Assembly: GCA_916610825.1 (NCBI GenBank)
Contig: OU744449.1
Span: 19,809,344 to 19,873,343 of the forward strand
Length of the DNA stretch: 64,000 bases
From: Haliclystus octoradiatus
Lineage: Eukaryota > Cnidaria > Staurozoa > Stauromedusae > Haliclystidae
Reading direction: 5' to 3'
Part shown: piece after piece, positions 23,201-38,200 of the stretch
Position numbering within the stretch: position 1 is the stretch's first letter
Layout: each line of letters starts with the position of its first letter
Notes under the pieces: generated by a model
The model's input: only the letters and a program-made list of their open reading frames with translations
What the model was told of the DNA's origin: nothing
Database searches by the model: none
Made by a program: the position numbers and the translations under genes

Positions 23201-26200
23201 GATATTTGCTCCCGTAAGTGAAGCAGCGTCTTTGTCGGCAGATGCAAATTAACAAAATATGTTATAATTATCAATATGGTCGTTCAAATTTCAGTTCAAG
23301 GTTAAATAATATGAGTAAGGTAAATCAATTAATTGGTTTTTAGTTAAATCAAACCAATACAGTATGAATAAAACAACATTTAATTTTGATTGCTTTGAAG
23401 CAATCCTTTGAAGTGGTTGCTTTTCTCTCAAAGGTGTCCATTTCTTTTGCTTAAATGTATTTCATATTATAAGTTGCACTGATTCGTGAGGGAAATAATA
23501 AGTCAAACATGACAATGGAAAGTAATGCAATTTATGTTGAAAATAAGATTACAAAAGGATGAATGGTCCATAGAAATAACACAAGGTCATTACTCGTGAA
23601 ACGAGGCAGCAATTTCACCAAGTTGATGGATTAAATTGAATAATTTCTTCTTGGTGTGAAATTCAAAGGCAGAGAAACAACAAGGCTAAGCAGCGTGGAG
23701 CCAGATTGTGATTGAATTCTTTCCCGTCTTGTTCCATTCAACCCCATCGTGATCCTCGCAACATAAACGCGAATGGGAAGACTTCTAAATAATTGATCAG
23801 CAGAAAAACCAAGCACAATATAACCACATATTTACCTGGACAACGGGTGACTTAGCTTTTTATTGCAGTCCCCATAGTAAACCAGACAATCAAGATTGTT
23901 CAAGAAAGTGGCCATTGTGGCCGGATCTCTGGAGACATTGACTACTTGACGTACTTCCTCGACGTATGAAGCAAGTATAAGTGAAGCGGAATTAAGAAAC
24001 TGTCAGAAGACCTTGTAATCAAACTTACAAGGCCCAATTATATTTCTTTGTAAATGTTCACTTTATAAAAGAATCATGATTATATACGCAATAAGAAATA
24101 TACAGTTATTCATGCAACAGTTTCGATTTAATCTTAAATCATCTTCAGGCAAGTTAAAAAAAGAGAGTTGAAAATTGTAGTTTTTAAATATAGCAAACCA
24201 TAATTATTGAAGAGATATTCTAATAAATAGTATTTACAATAAAAATAATTCCTCAGCTGCAAAATGTTTCTTGGGATTGTTATTACATTCTCTGTATTTC
24301 ATCTGGCTTTTGTTTTGAGTGGTTGACACGACATCATTCAGGGCCGTTTTAAGTCATTTTGGGCTGTAGGCACTCCTCCCAAAAGGGCCTATTTGATAAT
24401 ACCCCTGGTTCCATGTAATGTCATTATCTCAGAAGTGTAAAGACCAAAAGAGACCAAAATAAAATAACACATGACTTATGAGCACACAACATTATGTTAT
24501 AAATGTAAAACGTAAAATTTCTGTATAGGTTATATATATATACTGACATAATTTGAAACTTGAAGAAAAAAAAATTGTTTCATTTGAAAACGGAAGATTT
24601 TTAGATATATGTAAATTAGGCAATTGTAATTCAATCAAATAAAGTCACTTCAATACTGCTTCACGATTACGATACTACGTAAGCTAATGAACGTTCTTTT
24701 ACTTTATTTACAATGTCACTTTTCTAGATTTTAATCTGGCAAAGTCGTGAATTATATCATCAAAACTTAGTGAATTTAACAGTTTATGCTCAATGCTCAT
24801 AACTGACAAAGACCCAAGTCTTTCTTGAGACATGGTTGACCGAAGGTAATTTTTGATAATTTTTAGTTAAGAAAATGATCTTTCGCCACTGCAGTTTGAA
24901 ACCATCATTGACAGATAAATCCTCAAAGCTATTTCAACATTTGGGAACACAGTTATTATATCTTGCTCGTGCAAGGTTATGTACATTAGTATTTCGTCAC
25001 TTGACTTGCTCTTTTCTTCTTTTGCTTTTTCAATATTGGCGTCATAAAAGCTAAGAAACTCACGGAATAATGGCGATGATATGTCGTCTTTATATTTCAA
25101 AACAAGGTTGTCACATTTCAATTCAAGGTCATCATCTCCTAAAGATTGAATTTGCAATAAAAACCCAAATCTATCGGACATTTCTTTGTACGCATTTTTT
25201 CTTTTTGCAAGTTCTTTCTTCAAATCTATGATGATAACGTCAAATGTTTTCTGTTTGAAATTTTCACAGGGACTAAAATTGGCAATGTCATTGCGTTTGC
25301 GAGCACGCCTTTCATCTGTTGCAGAATACTCTGATGCGCCACAGAATGTTTTCGTTTCGTTTTCATATTGGCTGAATTTAGTTGAAATTGACTTTATAAA
25401 AGTTTCTAAAGAATTGAGCAGGCCGACTGCTGTATTTAAATGCAACCTTGATCTTTGTAATTTCTGACTGACATTGTTGAACACCTGTAAGATATCATTC
25501 CACAAGTGAGCCATAAATGTAGTCTCTAAGCAAAGAATAGTCTGGTAAAGCCCTTGTGCTTTGATTTTAGTCCCTTCATTTTCATCCTCCCTTTCTGCAA
25601 TATTGCCTAGCAAATTTGTATTTGCCGTGTAGCCTTTTCTGAGTGCATATGTAGCATCTGCATGCGCCGACCATCTTGTGTCACTCAAGCTCTTGACGAC
25701 TAAAAGCTTGTAACCAGAATTCGAGAATGCCTCTGTTAGCAAATGCCATCTATGGGTAGAAGCTGAGAAAAAATTGTATAATGAGCACTACAAGGCACAT
25801 ACATAGCTAGCGGACTTTTTCCACAGATAACGGCCTGGACACCTTTGTACTTCCCACCCATGTTAGGTGCATTATCATAAGATTGTCCTCTACAGTTTTT
25901 CATGTCAACTCCTTTATTCTCTAAAAAATCAAGTAGGGACTTTGCCATGGCTGCTCCTGTGTGGCCATGCATTTCCAGGTAAGTAGCAAATCTTTCCACG
26001 GGGCCAGAGGGTAGTACATATCTTATGATACAAACCAGTTAATCAACATGAGAAACATCAGGTGTTGAGTCTATAGACACTGAAAAGTATTTGACTGACT
26101 TCAGCTCATCGATAATTGTTTTTATTAGACGTGCACCTATTAGATTAATGATTTGATTGCAAATATCTGAAGATAGATATGAAACGGTACCTTTTCCTTT

Positions 26201-29200
26201 ATTTGCACGTTTCTCTAAATGCTTTGCCAGAAATATATCATAGTGTGCCAACAATTCTATAATTTCTAGAAAGTTTCCATTATGAATTGATCCGATATTT
26301 TGATCTGATCCACGTAAAGATAATCCACGCGTCGCAATAAATTTGATAACTGAGATGGTACGATGTAATACTGACTTCCAGTAGCTGCACTCCACTTCAT
26401 ATTGCTCAGTAAGAGGCTTGTCTATTGCATGACCAGAAATACGAAGGTTAACCAGAGTAAGCATGTTGCCACAATGTCCTTCGTTATTTTCATGCCTAGA
26501 AAGAGTCACGGCAGCATTTTTCCAGTTGTCGTAACCAGTGCCAGATAAATCTGTTGCTGAAGAGCTTGAAAGTAATTTGCAACAGAAGCAATATAATTTT
26601 CCTTTTGAGGGTGAAAAACAAAGCCAATTACGTTCTCTTAATTCACCATTATGACATTTACTTTTGAAAAAACTCATGTTGCAGTACCGAATTTTGTTGT
26701 CATTGCCTAATTGTCCTGTAGATTCCTTGAAGTTAAAGTTTGAATTTCTGCAATCACTGCTCCCTTGCTCAGCCCAATAGCGGCGCAATTGATAAGTTAG
26801 ACCTGTGGTTGGCCATTCACCTATGTCAGTTGAAGCACCAGGTGTTTGCATCAATTCATCTGGAGCTGTTGAACTTTCAACATCAGGAGTTACCTGACCT
26901 TCAGGATTAATGACCTCTTGCTGTTGAGAGAAATCACCTTGGATGAGTTGAATTTCATCTGAATGCTGAACTACTTCAGATGATGATGTGGTAGGCTCTT
27001 TTTCTGCAGAAGTATCGGCGGACCTGTCAATTTTTTTTCCAAAATGATGTCAGAGGCTTGGTATTTTTCAGAACATCTGCCTCTCTCTTCTCTTTCTCCT
27101 TTCTTTGCATTTGCTTTTGCCATCCACCTAGCTGCTTTTAGCCATTTTGGTAAAAAGTATAATTTAAATGCTTGAGCAATATGTAACTACTGTATAATTT
27201 ATACGATATTTCCCTACTGTAAGCAAAATGAATTTGTCCTAATTAAACGTATACTTGTATGAAAGTTTAATAGTTTGTCAGCTTTTGAATAGCAATGGAA
27301 TTCATGACGGATATAATCTCAATTACTGAGAAATTATCATTGAAACAAGAAATGTCACAACAACGGAAGAGAAACACAAGCAAACAATTCAAACGTCAAA
27401 CATTATAAATTTATTATAAATAACTTGTATAAACCGGCGTCTTCTTCTCACGTAAATTGTTATTTAATGTCGTTACCATTTCCACGTGGTAGAATTCACT
27501 ATTCCATGATATATTTCCACTCCCATTTTGATGTAAAAAAGCTAATAAAAATTATGACAAACAATTGCATAATGACACAATGAATTGTGCTGTGTATATT
27601 GTTATTGGACAAAAAACATTATTTGATAATCTATCATTAAGAAATGTGAATACTGTATTGGAAATTTGAATTTTAATGATGATGAGTAACACGATTCTTT
27701 GATGTCGTATCTTTATAGGCTTTTATACTAAACAGAGTTTACACTTTCATTAATGTTGAAAGAGAACTTCTATTATTGTTGAAAATAAATTAATTACATT
27801 TCTTTCGTAATTTTGATATTCATTCTTATTATGCCTCATAAGTTTTATTGATTGCTTACCGTGTAAACCGGGAAAAGTTGTTGCATGCTTTTGACACCAA
27901 CGTCAAAGTGTTGACCTTTCCAAATTTAAACAATAGGTGTCCAATAACGAAAAGAAAAATTCAAAACGACTTATTATTTGCCACGCTCGGCCGGTCTATT
28001 ATTGGACAAAAATGAATTACTGTCAATAATGAGCGGAGATTAGTTTGGCATTATTTATTTTAATTGATTGCTTGCCATTTTAATAAATACAAAAATTAAA
28101 TCAATTGAATAAAAATTTCAATTTTTTTAAATCTATTGTTTTCGTAAAAAGGGCCTATTTTAGCACGGGCCGTAGGCTCGTGCCTACAGTGCCTACGGCT
28201 TAAAACGGCCCTGACATCATTGACACTCTGTGTCTAAGTTCCATTCACAAACCACCCATTTAAACAATACTTGTCTCTATTATTTGTTTTAAATGCTTCT
28301 GGTCATGAAGAATATATTGTATGAAGCGGTTCTCGAGTAACCTCTGAATACCATGAGATCTCATACCATCATGTCTCAATTGATGATTAGCTGATAAGCA
28401 ACTAATAAACATTGTATATCCTAGAAATATGTTGTTTGATGTAGTTTGTTATTAATACAGCTTAACCATTAGATTTGAATGTTTTTTTGATTATTATTTT
28501 CCAGGGAAAGCTACAAGAAGTTCTCTTGACAACAGTTTAGCTGGCTTACTTGGAGATGAAGGTATGAATGTTATTATTGTAATGCAACTGCCACTTTGTC
28601 GCCTGCCTGAAGTGCATATTCAAAGATATTTCCAAGACATCACAAAGATTTTCTGCGATGGTCGAAAGATCTTGCATGAAATATTAGTGTATAACATGGT
28701 TCCAAAAACAGAGAAGAACTGCTAGCCTCAAAAAGTTTAATATGTGATAAAATACAGAAATTATAAGTTTGTCTACTCCTAATCTAATATATATCTCAAT
28801 TATGGCAACGATTAGCAAAACTATATTTAGCTTGATATGCTTATTTTTATCGAAAAGCGTGGTAAATAAGTTAGTGGTCTCACAACATGCACAATATAAG
28901 CACAGAAGGAAAGCCAACTATAGGCTGCTCTGTTTTAAGGTAAACCTAAAATTTAAATACCAATTAGTACATTAATTTTCATGGAGCATTATTGTACAAT
29001 ATTACGGATGTCTTTATACTTCTTTTGTTCAAAATATTTCTCGTTGTGAAATTCCCTTTGCTTGGTTTATGAATTAAAATTGAATTTTAAATTGTGAATT
29101 TGTGAATTGAAAATTCACCGTCTGATGATATTCTGACGTTTGTTTTATTTTAGAAAAGAGTTACCACACGCTTACACCAAGTTTTGTATTCATATTTACT

Positions 29201-32200
29201 AAACAAGAAAAAATTGGGAGACCCTCAGGATTCTAAAAATCACACGCTCGGAGCTCGGGATTGTTTTGCGTTTCATTTCTGTCTCCCAACTTTTTCTCAT
29301 TTAGTAGATATGAATACAAACATGAGTAGCAAAGTTTTGATTTCAATTTTTATGAATTTGATTTGTAGATGAGAAAAGCAGTCCAATTGTGAAATCAAGT
29401 GGAAAATCACACACTAAAAAGGTATGTTTGAATAGTTAGTCTTTGATATCTAAATTGTATCATCTGATGAAAAAAATATCATAAATATATTATTATTATG
29501 GTTATTGACCTACTAGGGCTTGAAATATATGATCAATAAATTACTTTGCTACTACCATCAACTGCTATATTTCTAGAACCAGGATTCGTCAAAAGTAGGA
29601 ATCCTAGAATCCTAGATTCCGGAAGGTTAGAACAAGTTCAAAATAATTTATCAGAAAAAAATCTTAAAAAAATCAGAAGAAATTGCTAAAATGCATAGGA
29701 TTCCAAAAGGACAAACCTTTGGTCGGGCCCTGTCTACAACCATTCTGAATGTACTTGCTTGTTTCAAGGCAGATGCACAAGAGGTGTGCTCATACAGCCC
29801 AGCTATCGTAGACCCCTTTTCAGTAAAAAATAGTAACCAACCTGATATAAATGGTATATAATACAACTATCAATTCAAATCTTGGACCAGATTAATTCCA
29901 ATCAATGATGAATTAAACAATGTCCTTCACATATATGAGCTCAAACTTGTTATAATTCATAGAAATGACCCTTTGAATGGCCTTGCTCATCTTATTGCTA
30001 TGTTTCTGTGTTTTGTAAGACCTTATTTGGGTTATAATGATTTACTTGATGATGTATAATAATTAACAATTATTTGCCATCCTCTTTTTTGCAGGCCAAC
30101 CAAAGTAGCAAGGGAAACCTCAAGTTGACATCAGAGTAAGATTGACATGCATATTTCCTTAGTTAGTTTCTAGTAGTTACATTAGCATAAATCTCAGAGG
30201 TGTATGGAGTCATTATTTCCAGACTCTGAGTCCAAAAAAGTCCTTTTAGAAGCGCTTGACTCTGAGTCCGGCTCTGAAAATGTAATAAAAATAGACTTCA
30301 ACTCCGACACCAAAAATGTAAGAAAAATAGACTCCGACTCCGGCTCAAAGATATCTCAGACAAACTCCAGTCAAAAGTCCTAAATTTGATCAATTTCTCA
30401 ACCCAAAATTAAGTAAACATGGGAATGTACAAAATAAATTAACATACCGGTACGTAGCCTCTCCAACTCTCAAAAAATGTTGGAATATCCAGGCAATTTT
30501 CAACTTTGAAATGTTTATTAAGAAATGATCAGGATTTTATTCTAGAGTCTGTCTCCTACTTCTGCTGCTGCCTGGCAAAACATTCACTCCAGTCAAGCTC
30601 CTGTTGAAATATGAATCAATCAAGCTCCTGTGCACCCTTAATGAGGCTGCCCCACCCTCAAACATGCATGGATGTTAGGTTGAGCCTTTTATATTTATAG
30701 GGTAACTGACGCAGAATTCTATAATAATCTTTCAAAGTTTTCACTTGATGAAGATGATGACGAGGTAATTCAACTTCAAGTTTTTGTACATTTTATACAT
30801 TGTCATTGCAGCGGTGGCAGGCTGAAATACAATTTACTTTACATAGTTTCAATATAACATTAAGAATAAAAACATATATATCACAAAATCAAAGGTTTAC
30901 TTGCTTATTATAAAAATTAAATCTTAATATACAATTTAATTTAATCTTAATATATACATTTATACATTAAAGGAAAACAGACGCTCACCCATTATTATCT
31001 TTATACACTGTAGACTCAGGAGTCAATAATTACACAAATCTCTTCCTGTTCTTTCAATCTCCAATATTCAGCAAATGAAATTTCGAATCAGCAATTAGTT
31101 CAGACTGTTCAGTTGTAGTTTTTAACTCTGTCTTTCTTCTTCCACCCACAATTCGTTTGACGCTGGTCGCAAAGTGAATTGATTTTTGTGGTACAAATTT
31201 CTTCAAGCGTCAAAAGTCCTTACGGAGTCCACCTTTATTACTCAGATGCAGATTGTAACTTTTTGAACCAGTTTGTTGATAAATAACTTAGCAGAGATAC
31301 TTCCATTTTCATTTTACAGAATGATTTTACAAAATCGTATGTGTGTGCAAAGGAGACACAAAGGCGGGCCTGTATCATGAAAATGAGTAATTGAAATTTG
31401 GGTCAAGATTTCAAAGACAAAATTATGCAAAGGCTGCTGGTCATTCTATGGTCCTTAATGTTTTACTGAAATATTCAATTGTTTGATTGTATTGAAATGT
31501 GTAGAATAGAATCTTGTCATGATACTGGTTGGCATGCACCACATACCCAATTAATTTACAATAGAATAGATCCTATTTAGTATGCTCTTTTGTTCTTCCC
31601 CGTCAAATGATATCCTATACTAGGATCTCTAAATAGGAGTGCATGCTCAAGTGCCTACGGAATTTGTCTAACTTCAATAATTTTGTGTTTGAGTGTTAAT
31701 CTCCTTGAACATTGGTTTTAGATTCTACTCACACATATCTTTCATTTCATTTCACACAGAAAGTGTACAAAAATTGCATGATCAAGTTAAATTATTTACC
31801 GCCCAGACATGTGATGGGACAGGGGATGGTTTGAATGAGTTCAACTGCATGATGTATTTTCTATTTCACACAATTCCTTCTATGTTTGATAGGATTTCAG
31901 TTTATCAGAAGATGACCCTGTTAATGCAGCATCTCTCGTTGGTGTAAGTTGTTTGATCATTCTTGCTGTGAATAGCTGTGAATATGGTCAATACTGACCC
32001 CAGTACAGTAATTATTCATTGAATTGTTATTGAGGTTAATACAGTTGCACTTGCTCAATACCCCCTCCTATCGTTGAAGTAAAAAGCTTCAACTGTACTG
32101 TATATTGTATAAGTTTATATTCCCAGTCTTCTTTTTTTTAATTGATATCAACTTATTTGTAAGATTTACCAAACTTGGTCAAGTTAAACATACATTCAGT

Positions 32201-35200
32201 ACAGTACAGTACAGTACAGTATCAGTACATTCAGCGATAGTGACACAATTACAATCATTTTATTACTCAAATTGTCAAATGCTGGTCTTGTCTACTTGAC
32301 CTATTTGCCGGCAGCAGTTGGGAGATATGTAATTTACATCCCAATGCTATAACAACAAACTCTATTCCTGTTATTCCTTACTTGTTATTGTACTGATTGT
32401 CAGATCAATATTGGGGTATTGAGAGTGATGAGGAAACTTTCTTTAATCTAATTTGAAAACTTAAATTATCTTCATTATCTACTGTTAAGAACCTTGAGTA
32501 TGATGTATGAGTATGATGGGCTACTGGTAGGTTAAATAGTAATGTGGACGGTGTCGCCCTACCGAACGCACCCGTACCACTCCTCTTTTTCTAGAGGAGT
32601 GGCTCTTTTTGCTGGGAGCAATGATTCTAAACCCTCTTTACCGATCTCCACTGCGACGCTGCAGAATCAGATCAATTTCAACATATTTCATGGCAGATAG
32701 GTGTCGATTGTCACTGCGCAACAATACACCACAGCTACTCACAATGCAATTCCCTCGGATCCATTTTATCCGCCATTCTCAGATGGTACTCATTTGATGT
32801 TTTAGATAAAGTCAAGACTGAGTTGACCTTCGGGGGATTTGAACCACAGTCGATCAGATATGATCTGATCTGAAATTCGGTTGCTCTGCCATCTGAGCCA
32901 ATCCTCTAATCTGAGCTACTAGTAGGTTCAAATGAATGATCACATTGTATTTGTTCATGAATTCACAGAATATGGATGATCTAGAATCAGATCTGTTTGG
33001 TGCAATGTCATCCTCCTCAGCAAAGCCTGCATCGTCAGCAAATCAAGTAACTGCAAAGGGTAAGTAACATTATACTTGTACGGTACAACTTATTTCAGTC
33101 TCCAGACAAACAATCCAATCTCTTGTTGTCGCATTCTCTCAAACAAAAATCCAACTTCGCAACCAACTGCTCTTCTGTCTATGGCAACATGCGAATGTCT
33201 TAATGATCGCAATGCAGTCATGTCCAGACAAGGAAATCTCATCAATGGTCTCATAACACCTGTTCTCGTATTCTAATTCGTATCTGGCCCAAAGTCAGAG
33301 ACGGAAATTTCATATCCCTAATATAATTAATAATATAATATAATATAATATAATATAATATAATATAATATAATATAATATAATATAATATAATATAATA
33401 TAATATAATATAATATAATATAATATAATATAATATAATATAATATAATATAATATAATATAATATAATATAATATTAAACAAATAGTTCATACTTTCCG
33501 TGAACTATGCTCTGATAGCACCACGAGAGGCACGTAAGGAGAAAACGAGAAGGCATCAGAAAATTACGAGCCGCCTCGGCGAGTAATTTTCGCCTTCGAG
33601 TTTTCTCCTGAAGTGACTCGAGTGGTGCTATCTGAGCATAGTTCACGGAAAATATGAACTATTTGGTTTAGAACATAGCCAACCCCGATTTGTGAATGTT
33701 TTGTATGTTTTTTCAGAGCATTTTCTGATCTTTACAATCCATGATCAAGTATGCAATTCTCCTATTTTCGTGACGTCACCGGAAGAAGGCTGAGTCGAGA
33801 GCTTTACACTTGTCTTTTTTAAATCAACTAAAAGCTGCGAGGAAAAATTGATATCGGGACATTTATATTTCTCTTCTTGAAATTAAAAGAATGGATGTGT
33901 AACATCGTTTTCTTACATAGTCATGGATTCTTATCTTGAAACAATATTTTGTATGTTCTTATGTGTGTTATTCATTATGGAAAACTGACTGGAAAAACTT
34001 GAAAAGGAAAGAAAATGTTTCTTACCTATAATTTGAAGAATTTCGTAAAAAGCCGTCAACGTGAAGAAAGAAATGAAACTAAGAAAGATTTATTGACTAA
34101 ATGTTTGCTAATTGCCTATTTAAAATAGCAGATTATTGAATTTTTGATAACTTTTTAGCTAACTGATTATCTTATGTTGCTAACTTTCATTTGGAGAAAT
34201 GGTTTAATTATTTGAAATTTTAGCGGTTGAATTTGTTTGGTTTTGATAGCTTATCGAAAGCTTTCCTTTCTATGCCAGTTAGTGCTTATACTTATATCTA
34301 GGAACTTGAAAAAACTGGCCATAAAAGGACAAGGGAATGTATTAATTAAATGAAGTTATGTTATGTTTTTACAATTATCAATACTGTAAAAGTTAGGCAA
34401 ATTGTTTTTGAATTGTTAATTTGTGCAAAATATTTCTATACATTTTAAACATGTTTTTTTACTAGCTTACATATTTCACCCAGAGCCATTTGATTCATTT
34501 TGAACAACTGAGGCACTGCATGAAACAGTAACTCAATGAAATTGTATATGACTCTACAAATATTCACTGTATTTGCTTTTTACTTTTTATTACTTGCCAG
34601 TTTATAATGCCATATTTAAATAATTATCGGTTGTTTGATAATTTCATAAATTTCTTGAAATCGACGGGGTCAAGCTCGGCTATTTTGAAATGGCGTTATT
34701 GGCGTTAACCAATCAAATTGCAAGAATAAATCGTAGCAGATCCTCGATATGTTCTAAAATATAATATAATATAATATAATATAATATAATATAATATAAT
34801 ATAATATAATATAATATAATATAATATAATATAATATAATATAATATAATATAATATAATATAATATAATATAATATAATATAATATAGGGATTAACAAG
34901 AGACTAATGAAGAAAATAAATGAAGAATGATCAACGGATGTCCCTACCTTTGCCTGACTATCTGCCTTTCCCTACCTTAGCATCCATTTTGGAGGTAAGC
35001 ATGACCTCTTTGGGTGATATATTCCTTGATGGTATTCTAGGAATTATTTTGATCTCATTACTGTCATTTGTCATATACATAGTCTCTACTATATACTGAA
35101 TTTGTATTCTTTGCATGCTGCGTTTGCTGGTGGGTTTGCTGGTTATCTCAGTTGCTCCGGCTTATTCCGCATGAGATTTCTTTCAGAATTTCAGGTTTTT

Positions 35201-38200
35201 TGGGAGAGATATACATGTTTCCAGTGCTTGAGTTCCCATGATGCACAAATTTCTCTACAAGTATAACTGATCTGGTAGTTGAATTTTACAAAAGTGATGA
35301 AATCAGCCATCAAATGCCTGTTAAAAAGATGCTGTAGCTGTAGTAGAGAATAACGTAAGAATAAAAAAACAAAAAAGTCTTATATTATGCAACCTCTGTG
35401 AAGCATTACTTAGGCCAAAGTAATGTGCTTTAGCTGGTGCAATCTATACGCACAGTGTATGCGTATGCACTATTCATCAGAATGTAAAGCTAATGGTAGA
35501 GGGGGCTAAGTTAACCCAACTAACTAAAGACTACGCTATGCAGCTTGCTACGTACAAAGACTGTGTAGAATATGCTATGTGTGTGGAACCCTTGATGAGC
35601 TGCAGATTAGGAATGTGTAAATCCTGCTCGTCAACAGAACATTTGGAGGAGCTTATTTATGATATTATCAATGGTGCCTGCACCGATTATGTAAACTTCA
35701 AACAATGGGTATCCACCGATAGGTCCAACCTCACATCAGATTGTCAATCCACTGTTGAATTTGCCACACATTTTGCAAAAAAAAGGTTGAAAAACTGAAG
35801 AGACACGGATTCATAGCGAAACAACAAGGAAACTTTCTTAAATTAAAAAGAAACTTCTGGCCGAGGGTGAAATGATTATGCTTGGTGACTTTGCTGAGAA
35901 CTACTCTTTTATTTCGCAAGATGCCTCTCAAGGTTTTGGTTGGAACAATTCATGAGTAACGTTACACCCGTTTGTCTTCTATTACAGATTTAACGGTGAT
36001 CGACACCATATTAATTACGTTGTAATTTCGGACTGTTTAAAGCACGGCACGATTGCTGTGCAACTTTTTCAGAGAAAATTGCACGCGTATTTGACCAATG
36101 TATTATTAAAACATCCAACATACATTTACTATTTTAGTGATAGAGCTGCATCGCAGTACAAAAATTCCAAAAATTTCAAAACCTTATGTTATCATGAAGA
36201 CGATTTTGATTGTTTAGCCGAGTGGCATCTTTTGCTACATCTCACGGGAAAAATGCCTGTGATGGCGTCGGGGGGACCGTGAAACGTCTGGCAGCTAAGG
36301 TAAGCCTCCAAAACTGTTCACAATCATATTTTAACTCCACGGCATCTTTATGCTTTTGGTAAAGAAAACATTTCAGTTGTAGAATTTGAATATGTAACAA
36401 AAGGGAATGGGATGACGAATGCCCCAGTCAAGAGAAACGATTCAATAGTGCAAATACAATTGAGGGTAGGCCTACACAGAAATTGCATGCCTTTTTACCA
36501 TCGGGAGATAAAACCTCCTTGACAGTTAAGCCGTATTCTATATCAACAGACACGTCCACTGTATATTCTGTTAACACCGTGCATGAAGTACAGCTGGAGG
36601 AAATTGTTGTTGATTGCTATATTTTTCCCATTTAAAAATTTTACAATAACATTCATATCATTTGTCCATGTGGCAAGTCTTTTTTTTCTCTGCAGAGCTT
36701 TCTGCATTTGAAGAAAATCTTTGAAGATTCTTTCATCAGCTGCTCCGAAATAAAGATACCGTATTAGCGCGACTATAAGTCGATCCGAGTACCTGTGTTT
36801 TTAAGTTTAATCCTTGCACTGTGAACTGCTCGTCTTTTCCATATGTTGTTGAAATTCACAAGGACTGTTGGCTTTTGCTTGTGGTCCAGGTCACTCTCGT
36901 CATTTCCAAGTGATGTTGCTGTTGCGGGGTGGTGATTGTGAAACTTATTTTCTAAAGATGGCGGCAAAATATTTTTAGCGGAAAAATCATATTCATGCAA
37001 ATCAATGCCAAGAGACGACTTTACAAGATCTTTTACGCTGCCAGATATGTCTTCGCTTTCTGGTAAGTACATGACGATATCGTTTTTGATATTGATAACG
37101 GTGTTAGTAAGAAATACGGTAGATAATGGTATTCAGTAAGAAAATACGGTACATAAAACATTAATCAAATGTAATCAACATGTAATCAAATACAACAAAA
37201 AGCAAAAATCATGTATCGTAGTTGTTTATATGTCTTTAAATAAACTAATTCTATTTTCTATTTCATTAAATATATGTTGAAGAGGATTAAAAACATTCAC
37301 AAATACACTTTAAAATAAAATAAATAAACAGGCCTAAATGTAATAAATGTGGTGAATAAGTGTTTACTTTTAATAGAGTTCGTCTTCACGAAATCCTTCA
37401 AATTCCTCTTCGTCATCACTTCTACCAATACTTCTTCTAAATAACTTTGATAAATATCCTCATCGTCATCATTGTCACTGTCAACTACATTGTTTATCTC
37501 ATCAATGTCATCATCTGTACCATCTAACGAGTTTGAAATTCTACATATTTCAAATGATTTTACCACCATTTTAGTTTGGTAACGATGTTTTCTATTAGGT
37601 CAGCACTAAAAATATCCCAGACAGGCAAATAATTCTTCTTCGTAAGTCCGCCTGGTCGTTGATTCCTTATCAATCCAGATTTTTACACCTGCCTCATCCT
37701 TCCAGCCGTTTTCTTTATGTGTTTATCACAAGCCTTACTTTTCGGGAAAGCTAACTTTGGTATAGTCTTCCTTTTAAAGTTGCCATCGGTTGTAATTTTG
37801 TGCCATCAAGGCAGCAGAGTTTTTATTTTATTTTTCTAATAAAACGCTCAACATGTACTCTTTTCTGTGCTATTTGTCAGGTAGTGGCAACTTCCTCAGA
37901 TGTAAACTGCCTACCATCCGGTTTCTTAACAGGCATCCTGAGTAAAAGCCCCAGTTCTTCTATTTCGTGTTCTGACCCAAGAAATCCTTTGTCAGCCAAT
38001 TTATAACGTCATAAGGTAGCATAATATCTGTGTGTTTCATCTGATGTAGTCAGTCAAAAGTCAGTACAAAGAATGTCCAAGAATATATTTTATAGCAAAC
38101 GCGCAATAATGAATGAAGTTCAAATTTAGATTTAAGATGTATTTAGAATAAAAAAGATCAACAACAGAAATAGTTTGACAAGAAAAGTGAAATTTTATTA

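Noticed and set aside
32820..32905. Functional tRNA gene
   Set aside because: A and B boxes are present but the anticodon arm does not fold convincingly; a SINE head fits better.
33310..33492. 60-codon Tyr/Ile repeat frame, and its counterpart at 34705-34899
   Set aside because: Pure translation of the AATAT pentanucleotide arrays; no coding signal.
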